In this document: positions 15,953 through 25,025 of the stretch, piece after piece
Layout of the letters: each line of letters begins with the position of its first letter
How positions within the stretch are numbered: the first letter of the stretch is position 1
NCBI GenBank assembly: GCA_042862465.1
Contig: JASTVH010000008.1
Span: 1-64,000, forward strand
DNA from: JASTVH01 sp042862465
GTDB lineage: Bacteria; Pseudomonadota; Gammaproteobacteria; Pseudomonadales; Oleiphilaceae
DNA length: 64,000 nucleotides
Direction of reading: 5' to 3'
The notes under the pieces: generated by a model
Told to the model about the DNA's origin: nothing
Seen by the model: only the letters and a program-made list of their open reading frames with translations
The model's database searches: none
Made by a program: the position numbers and the translations under genes

Positions 15953-18430
15953 CTACCGCGCCAGCAACGTCACCTGCAGAATCGCCTGCCGCATTTCCGA
16001 CCGCAATACTAGCCGCGCGTCTTCCGCCACATCGTCGAGTCCGGACGTATACTCGAGCTTGCCGTCCTCGTTGGTGGTCAGAATGCGGTTATCCTTCAGG
16101 TTCTTGATGAAGTTGCGGAACAGGGTTTTGTCGAAGAATTCCGGGGCATTGAGGCCGAACAGCATGGACAGGCGCTGCGCCATCAACGTGGATTCCTTTT
16201 CCAGCTCCTCTGCGGTCACCTTGCCGGGGCCATGCTTGCGCAGGACCGCGATGCTGATGGTGTAGCGCTCCAGGGTCTGGATGATCCCCCGGGATAGTAC
16301 GCCCAGGGTCACGGCCTGGCGTGAGCCCACGGTGGGGCGATAGAGGGTTTCGCCGTCCACCGTCAACAGGCCGTGTTCCACCAGCCGTTCGATCCAGGCA
16401 TCGGCGACGCCGTCCACCTCTTCCGGGGTCCAGCGCAGGAACAGCTCCGAGCGCACATAGGGGTAGATGGAGCGCACCAGGAAGAGGATGCGCTGGCGCT
16501 TGAGGGCGTTGGTGTTCTGGAACAGGCAGGCGATCAGGGCCGGGATCGCCAGCAGGTGCTGGATGTTGTTGCGGTAATAGGTCATCAGGATGGCGTTGTT
16601 GCCTTCCAGGGTGATGATGTCACCCAGTTCCTGCTTGTCGCGATGGACCAGGCCCATATCCTCGCAATAGGCCACCCACTCTGCGCCACTACCCTCCGGG
16701 AAGGTCGTGCGGTCGCTATAGGGCAGCCGTTTGAGCAGGGTCACGAATTCTTCCATGGTGTCCCCGAGCATGCGGGCATCCATGGCCATACGCTCGGTGG
16801 AGAGCAGCGTCATCGCCATCAGATTGACCGGATTGATGGCTGCCGCGGCGTTGATCCGGGTCACCACTTCACTGGCCAGGGTGTCCACGGCCTCAGGTAA
16901 CCACTTGGGCCGGTATTCCTGGTTGTAGGCTTCCTTGCGCCAGGAGGGGCGAACCTCGTCGAGCAGGTGCGCCAGTTCAATGGGTCGCCCGAAGTTCACG
17001 CTCACACGACCGAAAGAATTTTTCAGGTTGCGCAGGGATTTGAACAGGCCAAAGATACTTTCGTTCTTCTTCTTGCCACCTCGCAATTCACCCAGATAGC
17101 TGCGTGCTTCCAGAATCTTTTCGTAGCCGAAGTACACCGGCACGAAAACGATGGGCTTCTTGTGGTCCCGCAGGAAGCTGCGTACGGTCATGGACAGCAT
17201 GCCGGGACGCGGAGGCAGAATGCGTCCGGTACGGCTGCGGCCGCCTTCGACGAAATATTCCACGGAATAACCGCGGGTGAACATGGCGTGCATGTATTCA
17301 TTGAAGATGGCGCTGTAGAGCGGGTTGTCGCGGAAGCTGCGGCGCATGAAAAACGCCCCGCCCCGGCGCAGAATCGGGCCGACGACCGGCATGTTGAGGT
17401 TGATGCCGGCGGCAATATGCGGCGGGGTCAGACCATTGCGATAAAGCACGTAGGACAGCAGCAGGTAGTCGATGTGGGAGCGGTGACTGGGCACGTAGAC
17501 CACCGCATGGTCCCGGGCCACTTCCCGCACTGTCTCGATGTGGTTGACGTAGACCCCGTTATAGAGCCGGTTCCAGAGCCAGGACAGCACCACTTCCAGG
17601 AAACGGATGGTGGCGATGGAGAAGTTCGAGGCGATCTCCTGGGCATACTTGTAGGCCTGGGCGCGGGCTTTTTCCGGCGGGATGTCCTTGTCGCGCACGG
17701 TTTCGCGGATGGCGTCCTTGACCGCTGGGCTGCGTACCAGCGAATGCAGCAGCGTGCGCCGGTGCGACAGATCCGGCCCGATCACCGCGCGCCGGACACG
17801 GCGGAAGTGCACCCGCAGCACCCGGGCCAGTTTGCGCGTGGCCCGTTCCTCGTCGCTGGGAAACTCATCCACGAAATGGCGCAGGGAGAGTGGCTGGCTG
17901 AACTGCACGAAGGTATTGCGGCCGTGAAAAAGGATGGTGAAGAACTTGCGCAGCGGCCCGGTGACTGACCAGCTATCGGAGAGCAGGATCTTGAGAAGAG
18001 AGCGTTCCTTGTCCGGCGCCCGGCCCCAGAACAACGACACCGGGACAACCTGGACATCGGTGTCCAGGTGCTCACTGCCGTAATCGACCAACTGCCGCAG
18101 CCGTCCCGTCACCACCGGTGAATGCCGGCGATTGAAAAGGCTGCCCTGGCGGTGATACAGGAAGAAATAGGAGCGCTTCAGCCCGCGGTTGTTCTGGGTG
18201 TCGCGACCCAGCGGATACTGCGAGGAGGGCAGGCCGTTATCCAGCAGCGTTTGCTCCAGCACCAGCCGGCTCGACAGGCTGCTGTACTGCAACACATAGC
18301 AGACGGGTTTGTTGGGATCGAGTTGCAGCTCCTTGCGGTCGGCACCCATTACGTCGGTGCGCACCCACAGGAACAGCAGCTTGCGCAGCAGGGTTAAAAA
18401 CCAGGAACTGACACCCAAAAACTTGGCCAT
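15953..18430 (-). CDS. plsB: glycerol-3-phosphate acyltransferase PlsB
   Basis: Membrane-associated enzyme that transfers an acyl chain to sn-1 of glycerol 3-phosphate, the first step of phospholipid synthesis. With the ATG at 18430 it has 825 residues (E. coli 807). The acyltransferase core shows VPSHRSHIDYLLL with the catalytic HX4D, then GAFFMRR, YFVEGGRSRTGR and VPVYFGYEKI. A GGAG site 6 bases upstream favours 18430 over a GTG at 18436. It reads toward rsmJ and away from the ABC operon. Confidence 0.95.
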   Translation of the reverse strand: MAKFLGVSSWFLTLLRKLLFLWVRTDVMGADRKELQLDPNKPVCYVLQYSSLSSRLVLEQTLLDNGLPSSQYPLGRDTQNNRGLKRSYFFLYHRQGSLFNRRHSPVVTGRLRQLVDYGSEHLDTDVQVVPVSLFWGRAPDKERSLLKILLSDSWSVTGPLRKFFTILFHGRNTFVQFSQPLSLRHFVDEFPSDEERATRKLARVLRVHFRRVRRAVIGPDLSHRRTLLHSLVRSPAVKDAIRETVRDKDIPPEKARAQAYKYAQEIASNFSIATIRFLEVVLSWLWNRLYNGVYVNHIETVREVARDHAVVYVPSHRSHIDYLLLSYVLYRNGLTPPHIAAGINLNMPVVGPILRRGGAFFMRRSFRDNPLYSAIFNEYMHAMFTRGYSVEYFVEGGRSRTGRILPPRPGMLSMTVRSFLRDHKKPIVFVPVYFGYEKILEARSYLGELRGGKKKNESIFGLFKSLRNLKNSFGRVSVNFGRPIELAHLLDEVRPSWRKEAYNQEYRPKWLPEAVDTLASEVVTRINAAAAINPVNLMAMTLLSTERMAMDARMLGDTMEEFVTLLKRLPYSDRTTFPEGSGAEWVAYCEDMGLVHRDKQELGDIITLEGNNAILMTYYRNNIQHLLAIPALIACLFQNTNALKRQRILFLVRSIYPYVRSELFLRWTPEEVDGVADAWIERLVEHGLLTVDGETLYRPTVGSRQAVTLGVLSRGIIQTLERYTISIAVLRKHGPGKVTAEELEKESTLMAQRLSMLFGLNAPEFFDKTLFRNFIKNLKDNRILTTNEDGKLEYTSGLDDVAEDARLVLRSEMRQAILQVTLLAR

Positions 18431-18644
18431 TTTCACTCCGAGCTCTACTCAATAGGCGACAAGTGTACTGGTTGGCTGGGCGTGAGCAAAGATGTCGAGT
18501 TTGTCATGTGCGATCACTGCCCCTACCCTTGCCAAGCCAAGTGGCGCTTTTTTATATTCTCCGCCGTTACGTGCATCATGGGCGTTCCATTGTGCCTCAC
18601 TAACCGGGTAACGCTCATTTCCGCGACCCTTCGAGAAGGACATC

Positions 18645-19571
18645 ATGATCAAGGTAGCAGGTCTTACCAAACGATTCGGGCACCTCACCGCCGTCGACGG
18701 GCTGTCGTTCGAGGTGGCGCCAGGCGAGGTGCTGGGATTTCTCGGCCCCAACGGTGCCGGCAAGTCCACCACCATGAAGATGCTGACGGGCTTTCTGGCG
18801 CCCACGTCGGGGTCGATCGCCATTTGCGGTCACGATGTTCTGAAGGACCCCGTCTCGGCGCAGGCCATTACCGGTTATCTGCCGGAGGGCGCGCCCAGCT
18901 ATTCCGACATGACCGTGCGCAGCTTTCTCCGCTTCATGGGCCATATCCGCGGCCTGACCGGCGGCGAGTTCGAGACCCGGTTCCAGACCGTGTGTCGGCA
19001 GGTGGCCCTGGAGACGGTGCTGGATCAGCGTATCGAAACCTTGTCCAAAGGCTTCAACCGCCGTGTGGGGCTGGCCCAGGCGCTGCTGCACGATCCCAGG
19101 GTACTGATTCTTGATGAGCCTACCGATGGTCTGGACCCCAACCAGAAACATCAGGTTCGGGAGCTGATCCGCAATCTCTCCCACGACAAGATCGTGATCA
19201 TTTCCACGCATATTCTCGAGGAAGTGCACGCCGTCTGCTCCCGGGCACTGATCATTGCCGAGGGGCGTATCGTGGCCGATGGTACCCCGGAAGAGCTGGC
19301 CCGGCTTTCACGCTTCCACCACGCGGTGCATGTGCGTTTCGCCGAGCCCTGTGCCCGGGCGGCGGATTTTGAGGAACTGGAACACGTGGCGTCGGTCGCA
19401 GTGGAGAACGACGGTCTGGGCATGACCATCTTCCCGCGGGAAGGGGCCAACATCCTCACCGAAGTGAACCACCTGATCCACGTCCGGGACTGGCCCTTGG
19501 AGGAGTTCCACGTCGAGAAGGGCCGGCTGGATGACGTATTCCGCAAGCTGACAACGGGAGAGGCGGCATGA
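18645..19571 (+). CDS. ABC transporter ATP-binding protein, GldA-like
   Basis: ATPase of an ABC-2 type exporter. The 308 residues carry Walker A GPNGAGKST (about residues 36-44), a signature region LSKGFNRRVGLAQALLHDP, Walker B VLILDEPTDGLDP and the switch histidine in ISTHILEEV. The C-terminal ~80 residues form the extra domain seen in GldA/NatA-type subunits. AAGGA precedes the ATG. The stop overlaps the ATG of the permease gene. With the next two genes it forms a GldA-GldF-GldG-like set; the substrate is unknown. Confidence 0.88.
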   Translation: MIKVAGLTKRFGHLTAVDGLSFEVAPGEVLGFLGPNGAGKSTTMKMLTGFLAPTSGSIAICGHDVLKDPVSAQAITGYLPEGAPSYSDMTVRSFLRFMGHIRGLTGGEFETRFQTVCRQVALETVLDQRIETLSKGFNRRVGLAQALLHDPRVLILDEPTDGLDPNQKHQVRELIRNLSHDKIVIISTHILEEVHAVCSRALIIAEGRIVADGTPEELARLSRFHHAVHVRFAEPCARAADFEELEHVASVAVENDGLGMTIFPREGANILTEVNHLIHVRDWPLEEFHVEKGRLDDVFRKLTTGEAA

Positions 19572-20302
19572 CAGGTATGGGCAGTATCATCCGGCGCGAG
19601 CTGTACGGTTACTTTGCCACCCCCGTGGCGTATGTCTTCATCGCCATCTTCCTGATTCTCTCCGGTATCTTCACCTTCTATCTGGGCCACCTGTTCGAGC
19701 GGGGCCAGGCCGATCTGCTGGCCTTCTTCAACTATCTCCCCTGGCTGTACCTGGTACTGGTGCCGGCCCTGGCGATGCGGCTTTGGGCCGAGGAGCGCCG
19801 CAGCGGCACCATTGAGCTGTTGCTGACCCTGCCCATTTCCCTGTGGACGGCGGTGCTGGGCAAGTTTATCGCCGCCTGGCTGTTTGTCGGGCTGGCCCTG
19901 TTGCTGACCTTCCCGCTCTGGGCCACCGTCAGTTACCTGGGGCAGCCGGACCACGGCGTGATCGTGGCCACTTACCTCGGTGGCTGGTTCATGGCCGGCG
20001 GCTTCATGGCCATTGGCAGCTGTCTGTCCGCGGTCACCCGTAACCAGGTGGTCGCCTTCATCCTGACCCTGGTGGTTTCCTTTGTTTTCGTGGTCAGCGG
20101 TTTTCCCATGATTCAGGACGCCTTTACCGGCTGGGCGCCGCTCTGGTTGCTGGATGGCTTGTCTGCCCTGAGCTTTCTGACCCACTTCGACGCCATTTCA
20201 CGGGGTGTCATCGACCTGCGGGATTTCCTCTACTTCCTGCTGACCATTGTGGTGTGGCTCTGGGCCACGGTGATTGTCCTGAATCTGCGAAAAGCGGGCT
20301 AA
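19568..20302 (+). CDS. ABC-2 type permease, GldF-like
   Basis: The 244 residues form about six membrane segments (for example AYVFIAIFLILSGIFTFYLG and LYLVLVPALAMRLWAEE) with the conserved RRSGTIELLLTLP loop of ABC-2 permeases. The ATG overlaps the ATPase stop by four bases, showing translational coupling. It would form the membrane channel driven by the ATPase at 18645-19571. Confidence 0.87.
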   Translation: MTGMGSIIRRELYGYFATPVAYVFIAIFLILSGIFTFYLGHLFERGQADLLAFFNYLPWLYLVLVPALAMRLWAEERRSGTIELLLTLPISLWTAVLGKFIAAWLFVGLALLLTFPLWATVSYLGQPDHGVIVATYLGGWFMAGGFMAIGSCLSAVTRNQVVAFILTLVVSFVFVVSGFPMIQDAFTGWAPLWLLDGLSALSFLTHFDAISRGVIDLRDFLYFLLTIVVWLWATVIVLNLRKAG

Positions 20303-20317
20303 GCAAGGAGACGTACC

Positions 20318-22222
20318 ATGCGGCGCACATTCAAATCCGGCTATTCCCTGGTTGCCCTGTTCGTGGCGTTCATCGTCCTGGCCCTGGGAATCAGCTTCTA
20401 CGTTTCCGGCTGGCGGCTCGACCTCACCGAAAACCACATTTACACCCTGTCCGACGGCACCCAAAAGATCCTGTCCGAGATGGAGACGCCCGTCGAACTG
20501 ACGCTGTATTTCTCCGACCAGCAAACGGCAGACCTGCCGGCCCTGCGCACCTATGCGTCGCGGGTCCGTGAGCTCCTGGAGGAGTACGTCAACCGCAGCG
20601 ACGGCAAGATCACCCTCAAGACCGTGGATCCGGAACCGTTTTCTGAGGCCGAGGACAACGCCACCCTCGCGGGCCTTGAAGGCGTGCCGGCCGGGAGACA
20701 GGGCGAGAAGGTCTTCTTTGGTCTGGTAGGGGAGGCGCCCTCGGGGGAGCAGGAAGTGATTCCCTTTTTCCAGATGAACCAGGAAGGGCGTCTGGAGTAT
20801 GACCTCACCAAACTGGTTTATAACCTGGAGCATCCGGAACCGCCGGTGGTGGGTGTGATTTCCAACCTGCCGGTCGAGGGCGGGCCGACGTTCATGGCCC
20901 AGAGCCAGAACGATCCCTGGGTTTTCGTGCAGCAGCTGGAAGACCTCTTCGATGTCCGCTGGCTTCCCACCGGGATCGAGGCCATCGATGATGATGTGGA
21001 CGTGCTGTTGGTGATCCATCCGGTGGGGCTGACCGATGCCACGCGCTTCGCCATCGACCAATATGTGCTGGGCGGCGGCAAGGCCGTGGTGTTTATGGAT
21101 CCCAATTCCGAGGCTGCCGGCCGCACTGGCGGCGGCCCCATGAGCGCGTCGATTCCGCGGACCTCGGATCTGCCCGCGATTCTGAAGCAGTGGGGTGTTC
21201 AGCTGAGCGATCAGTTTGTGGCCGATTACGACAATGCACTGGTGGTATCGGTCGGGCAGCAGCGTCGGCCGGTACGGCATGTCGGTTTGCTGGGTCTGAC
21301 GCCGGAAGACTTCGACGACAGTTTCGTGGCGCTCAGTGGTCTGGAAAACCTGAACCTGTCCACCACGGGTTACTTCGAACCCACCGCAGGGGCGACCACC
21401 AAGCTGTTGCCCCTGCTTAAAAGCAGCAGCAAGTCCCAGCCCATGGATACGGACAAGCTGATGCAGCTGCAGGATCCGGAAGCGCTGCTGAACGGTTTCA
21501 AGGCGACCGGGAAGCAATACACCCTGGCGGCCCAGCTGACCGGGCCGGCAAAGACGGCTTTCCCCGACGGCGTCACCATCGAGGAACCGCCCCGGGACGA
21601 TGAAGCGACTGGGGAGGAGGGCGACACATCCCAACCCGAGACACGCACCCTGAAGCCCGATGTAACCGAGGGCGATATTAACGTCATGGTGGTGGGGGAT
21701 ACCGACATCCTGAGCGACCGTCTGTGGGTGCAGGTGGACAACTTCTTTGGCCAGAGCGTCGCGACCCCCTGGGCCGACAATGGTGCCTTCCTGGTCAACA
21801 CGCTGGAATACTATGCCGGCAGCCAGGACCTGATCAGCATCCGCAGCCGGGGCCAATACAACCGGCCGTTCACCCGCGTGGAGGACATGCGCCGGGACGC
21901 CGAGGAGCAGCTGCTGGACCGTCAGCAGGAGTTGCAGCAGCGCCTGCAGGAAACCGAGCAGCGCCTGGCGGAGCTGGAATCCCAGCGTGGCCAGAACGAG
22001 CAGGGGCTGCTGACACCTGAGCAGAAGCAGACGCTGGAACAGTTCCAGCAGCGCAAGGTGGAAATCCGCAAGGACCTGCGCGATGTGCAGCATCAGCTCA
22101 ATGAGGATATCGACCAGCTGGCGGCCCAACTGAAGATCCTCAATATCGTGGTCTTCCCGCTCTTGCTGACCCTGTTGCTGGCGTTCCTGAATTGGGGCTG
22201 GCGACGTTTCGCGGCGAGGTGA
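20318..22222 (+). CDS. GldG-like ABC-associated membrane protein
   Basis: The 634 residues begin with a membrane segment (about 8-30: YSLVALFVAFIVLALGISFYV), followed by a large extracytoplasmic part with the GldG-type opening TLSDGTQKILSEMETPVELTLYFS. Residues ~535-600 are a glutamine/glutamate-rich coiled coil, and a final membrane segment (NIVVFPLLLTLLLAFLNWGW) precedes a basic tail. AAGGAG precedes the ATG. In Bacteroidetes the related GldAFG set supports gliding; in Proteobacteria its role is unknown. It probably acts as a periplasmic partner of the permease. Confidence 0.82.
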   Translation: MRRTFKSGYSLVALFVAFIVLALGISFYVSGWRLDLTENHIYTLSDGTQKILSEMETPVELTLYFSDQQTADLPALRTYASRVRELLEEYVNRSDGKITLKTVDPEPFSEAEDNATLAGLEGVPAGRQGEKVFFGLVGEAPSGEQEVIPFFQMNQEGRLEYDLTKLVYNLEHPEPPVVGVISNLPVEGGPTFMAQSQNDPWVFVQQLEDLFDVRWLPTGIEAIDDDVDVLLVIHPVGLTDATRFAIDQYVLGGGKAVVFMDPNSEAAGRTGGGPMSASIPRTSDLPAILKQWGVQLSDQFVADYDNALVVSVGQQRRPVRHVGLLGLTPEDFDDSFVALSGLENLNLSTTGYFEPTAGATTKLLPLLKSSSKSQPMDTDKLMQLQDPEALLNGFKATGKQYTLAAQLTGPAKTAFPDGVTIEEPPRDDEATGEEGDTSQPETRTLKPDVTEGDINVMVVGDTDILSDRLWVQVDNFFGQSVATPWADNGAFLVNTLEYYAGSQDLISIRSRGQYNRPFTRVEDMRRDAEEQLLDRQQELQQRLQETEQRLAELESQRGQNEQGLLTPEQKQTLEQFQQRKVEIRKDLRDVQHQLNEDIDQLAAQLKILNIVVFPLLLTLLLAFLNWGWRRFAAR

Positions 22223-22226
22223 GGAC

Positions 22227-22258
22227 GCGTCGGACGTCTGAGGTCGGACGTCTGACGC
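22227..22258. repeat. class I hairpin repeat
   Basis: A 32-base unit with arms GCGTCGGACGT and ACGTCTGACGC around a 10-base loop; one G-T wobble in the stem. A partial copy (GACGTCCGACGTCC) lies at 22301-22314. Located between the gldG-like gene and nudC. Confidence 0.8.
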
Positions 22259-22333
22259 TGCGGGTGGCCATTTGGCTGCAAAGCCCGCATCATGGCTTTC
22301 GACGTCCGACGTCCTAAAACCCTGGAGAGCGCA

Positions 22334-23116
22334 GTGAGCACACTTGAATCCGTATGGCACCTGGATCCACCCACGGAAGATGCCCTGATTCTTCGCTTCC
22401 AGGGCCCGCGGCTGCTGTGGCGGGAGCCGTCCTCCCTGTTCTGGTCGCGGGAGGAGGTTGAGGAGTCGGAAGAGGCGCCGTTGTTGGTGGGCCGTCTGGA
22501 CGGCCGCGACGTGTTTGCCTGGATCGAGCCGGACCGGGAAGAGGGTGAATTGCTGCGGAGAGTGCTGATGCAGGTGGATGATGTTCATGCCGCATTGCTC
22601 TCCACAGCCATGCAACTGCTCAGCTGGCGCCGGGATCATCGCTACTGCGGTCGCTGTGCCCGACCGACGGCCTTTTTGGAAACCGAGCGGGCGCTGTATT
22701 GTGAGCACTGCCACCACCGCCATTTTCCCCGTGTTTCGCCCTGTGTCATCGTCGCCATTCGTCGTGGCGATAGCATCCTGCTGGCGGAATCGGTGCGGGC
22801 CCAGGGGCAGTTCTACAGTCTGATTGCCGGCTTTATCGAGCCGGGCGAGTCGGCGGAAGAGGCGGTCGCCCGGGAGGTGGCGGAGGAGACGGGGCTTGAG
22901 GTCCGCAATATTCGCTACCAGGAATCCCAGCCCTGGCCCTTTCCCCATCAGCTGATGCTTGGCTATGTGGCGGATTATGCCGGCGGAGAACTGCGTTTGC
23001 AGGAAGATGAGCTGGTCCGGGCCAACTGGTTCACGGCGGACGACTTGCCGACGGTACCGGGGGAATGGACAATTGCGGGTCGACTGATTCGGCAAGTGGT
23101 AAACGGTGTTGAGTAG
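22334..23116 (+). CDS. nudC: NADH pyrophosphatase / NAD-capped RNA hydrolase NudC
   Basis: Nudix hydrolase that splits NAD(H) and removes NAD caps from RNA. I chose the GTG at 22334, preceded by GGAGAG, giving 260 residues (E. coli 257). The longer frame from 22292 would translate through the repeat at 22301. The zinc ribbon is YCGRCARPT and YCEHCHHRHFPR (about residues 100-130). The Nudix box is GFIEPGESAEEAVAREVAEE, followed by SQPWPFP, which marks NADH specificity. Confidence 0.93.
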   Translation: MSTLESVWHLDPPTEDALILRFQGPRLLWREPSSLFWSREEVEESEEAPLLVGRLDGRDVFAWIEPDREEGELLRRVLMQVDDVHAALLSTAMQLLSWRRDHRYCGRCARPTAFLETERALYCEHCHHRHFPRVSPCVIVAIRRGDSILLAESVRAQGQFYSLIAGFIEPGESAEEAVAREVAEETGLEVRNIRYQESQPWPFPHQLMLGYVADYAGGELRLQEDELVRANWFTADDLPTVPGEWTIAGRLIRQVVNGVE

Positions 23117-23930
23117 GCGTGTTCTGATCTTCGATTCCGGCGTCGGCGGCCTGAGCGTGATGCAGGCCCTGTTTCGGCGCCTTCCCGCCCTGAACGTGCG
23201 TTATCTGGCAGACAATGCCTGCTTTCCCTATGGCGACCTTGCGGAAAACCGGGTCATCGAACGTTGCTGTGAGCTGGTGTCCCGCGCGCTGGAGAGTTTT
23301 CCGGCAGAAGTGGTGGTGATTGCGTGCAATACCGCCAGTACTGTGGTGTTGCCGGCATTGCGGGCGAGGATCAGTGTGCCGGTAGTGGGGGTGGTCCCTG
23401 CTGTGAAGCCGGCGGCGGCGGTGAGTGAGAATCGCCGTATCGGCCTGCTGGCGACGCCGGGGACTGTTCGCCGCCCCTATCTGGATAATCTCATTGCCGA
23501 ATTTGCCAGCGATTGCGAAGTCATCCGGGCCGGGAGTTCGGAGCTGGTGCGCATGGCCGAGGCCCTGGCGGCCGGCTTTGAACCGGATCGGGAACAGCTG
23601 GACGCCATCCTGCGCCCATTTTGCGAAGCCGGGGTGGATACGGTGGTGCTGGGCTGCACTCACTTTCCCCTGATCAAGCCGCAATTGCAGGCCTGTCTGC
23701 CGGAGGTGAAGTACTGGGTGGATTCCGGTGAGGCGATCGCCCGCCGGGTGGAGTCGCTGCTGGGTGCTGCTTTGCTGGAGCCGACGCTTTTTACCGCCAG
23801 GCAACCGCCGGAGTTTTATTTCACCGGCCCCATCCCCGCCAATCTGGATACCTATCTTGGCCAACTCGGGCTGACGGACGCCCAAACCAAAACCGCCCGG
23901 ACAGTGCCGGGCGGTTTGGATGCAGGGTGA
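23106..23930 (+). CDS. murI: glutamate racemase
   Basis: Converts L- to D-glutamate for peptidoglycan. The GTG at 23106 lies inside the end of nudC (11-base overlap). The 274 residues show IFDSGVGGLSV, ADNACFPYG, the first catalytic cysteine in VIACNTAST and the second in VLGCTHFPLI. The last ~15 residues (after TDAQTK) are encoded by a strong hairpin, see the entry at 23887. Confidence 0.94.
   Translation: MLSRRVLIFDSGVGGLSVMQALFRRLPALNVRYLADNACFPYGDLAENRVIERCCELVSRALESFPAEVVVIACNTASTVVLPALRARISVPVVGVVPAVKPAAAVSENRRIGLLATPGTVRRPYLDNLIAEFASDCEVIRAGSSELVRMAEALAAGFEPDREQLDAILRPFCEAGVDTVVLGCTHFPLIKPQLQACLPEVKYWVDSGEAIARRVESLLGAALLEPTLFTARQPPEFYFTGPIPANLDTYLGQLGLTDAQTKTARTVPGGLDAG
23887..23919. 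terminator. hairpin inside the 3' end of murI
   Basis: CCAAAACCGCCCGG and CCGGGCGGTTTGG flank ACAGTG, forming a stem of at least 11 bases that lies within the last codons of murI. It is between murI and the convergent gene at 23943. It looks like a bidirectional terminator partly overlapped by coding sequence, though the T-run is short. Confidence 0.6.
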
Positions 23931-23942
23931 GCTTGCCTGGGA

Positions 23943-24950
23943 TTAGAACAACCGGGTCAGTTTAAACATCGCCAGGAATTCCAGGGCTGGAATGGCGCGG
24001 CGGTGTGCGCAGTAGGTCTTTTCGATATCGCCCCGGAAGCGGCTCTTGGTGAAGTTCAGCCCCTTGAAGTTGTAGAGGAAGTTGCCACGCTCGTAGAGCT
24101 GATGCAGCAGCTTCTTGAGCAGCCGGCTCTCCTGCGGCTCCATTTCGTCGTGCAGGGCCAGCGGGATCAGTCCCAGGTCCAGATAGGGCACGCCCTCGGC
24201 CTGGAAGACTTCAATGGCGTGCGCGATCAGGGTGTAGAAGATGCCCTGCTTGAAGTCAGCGTTGGCACGGGAAATGTTGGGCACGTAGCTGACAATCTTG
24301 TTGCGGTCATAGATAGGATCGAAGTAGACGAAACCGACCGCTTTGCCGTCCTGGTAGGCGTAGAAATGCCGCTCGTTTTCCCGGTAGTCCATGTGCATGG
24401 GACGGATCAGGAAGCGGATTTCGTTGCTCTTGCACTTGCGGGTGCGGATCCAGGCCTCGGAGATCTCGCGGGTGTGGTCATCGCTGAAACGTTCCATGAC
24501 GGTGATACCGTTCTTCTCGGCCTGGTTCAGCGCGGTACGGATGACCTGCTTTTTCTTGCCCTTGAGGGACCAGGTGCGCAAGTCCAGGCGGGACTCGCTG
24601 CCAAACTGGGTGCCGTACATCCCGTGCTTTTCGCTAAGGATGTTCACCACCGGTTTGGAGATCTGGATGAAGTTGGCGTTGGGGTACTTCGCCATGAACC
24701 GCTCCAGGAGCAGTTCGAAGTGCTCGGACTCGCAGACCGGATCGGAAAGGACGAAAACGGAACCCCATTTCTTCATGTAACCGATGTAGCCCACACCCGG
24801 CAGGTCGAAGTACTGCATGCCTGGCTGCAGGGTGGAGAAAGACTGGGAATGGCGACCAAACTTCTTGAGGTATTCCACCCGGTCGGAAAAGGTAAATCGG
24901 CCTTCGTTAATGTCCTTGAGACCATCAAGTGCCAGGATTTGATCAGTCAT
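23943..24950 (-). CDS. DUF2156 (phosphatidylglycerol lysyltransferase C-terminal type) protein
   Basis: The 335 residues resemble the LPG-synthase C-terminal (DUF2156) fold, a double GNAT-like acyltransferase domain. Motifs seen: the region GYIGYMKKWGSVFVLSDPVCESEHF, KKKQVIRTALNQAEKNGI, VGFVYFDPIYD and VPYLDLGLIPLALHD. It lacks the membrane domain of MprF, so it is a soluble or peripheral enzyme. Substrates are unknown; aminoacyl- or acyl-transfer to a lipid is possible. GGGAGG precedes the ATG. It lies 75 bases after the methyltransferase gene on the same strand and is probably co-transcribed with it. Confidence 0.75.
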   Translation of the reverse strand: MTDQILALDGLKDINEGRFTFSDRVEYLKKFGRHSQSFSTLQPGMQYFDLPGVGYIGYMKKWGSVFVLSDPVCESEHFELLLERFMAKYPNANFIQISKPVVNILSEKHGMYGTQFGSESRLDLRTWSLKGKKKQVIRTALNQAEKNGITVMERFSDDHTREISEAWIRTRKCKSNEIRFLIRPMHMDYRENERHFYAYQDGKAVGFVYFDPIYDRNKIVSYVPNISRANADFKQGIFYTLIAHAIEVFQAEGVPYLDLGLIPLALHDEMEPQESRLLKKLLHQLYERGNFLYNFKGLNFTKSRFRGDIEKTYCAHRRAIPALEFLAMFKLTRLF

Positions 24951-25025
24951 CTGTGCCTCCCAACTTTCTCGTTCTTGTCATTATTCTCGACGTTTGATTG
25001 TTCTCTCGCTGTTTGCCGCTGCTCG

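Noticed and set aside
22292..22333. Upstream ATG start for nudC
   Set aside because: It would translate through an intergenic repeat (residues DVRRP); the GTG at 22334 has a good ribosome-binding site and gives the normal length.
20198..23095. Long open frame on the minus strand opposite the gldG-like gene and nudC
   Set aside because: It mirrors well-supported genes on the plus strand, has composition typical of a shadow frame in GC-rich DNA, and shows no known motif.
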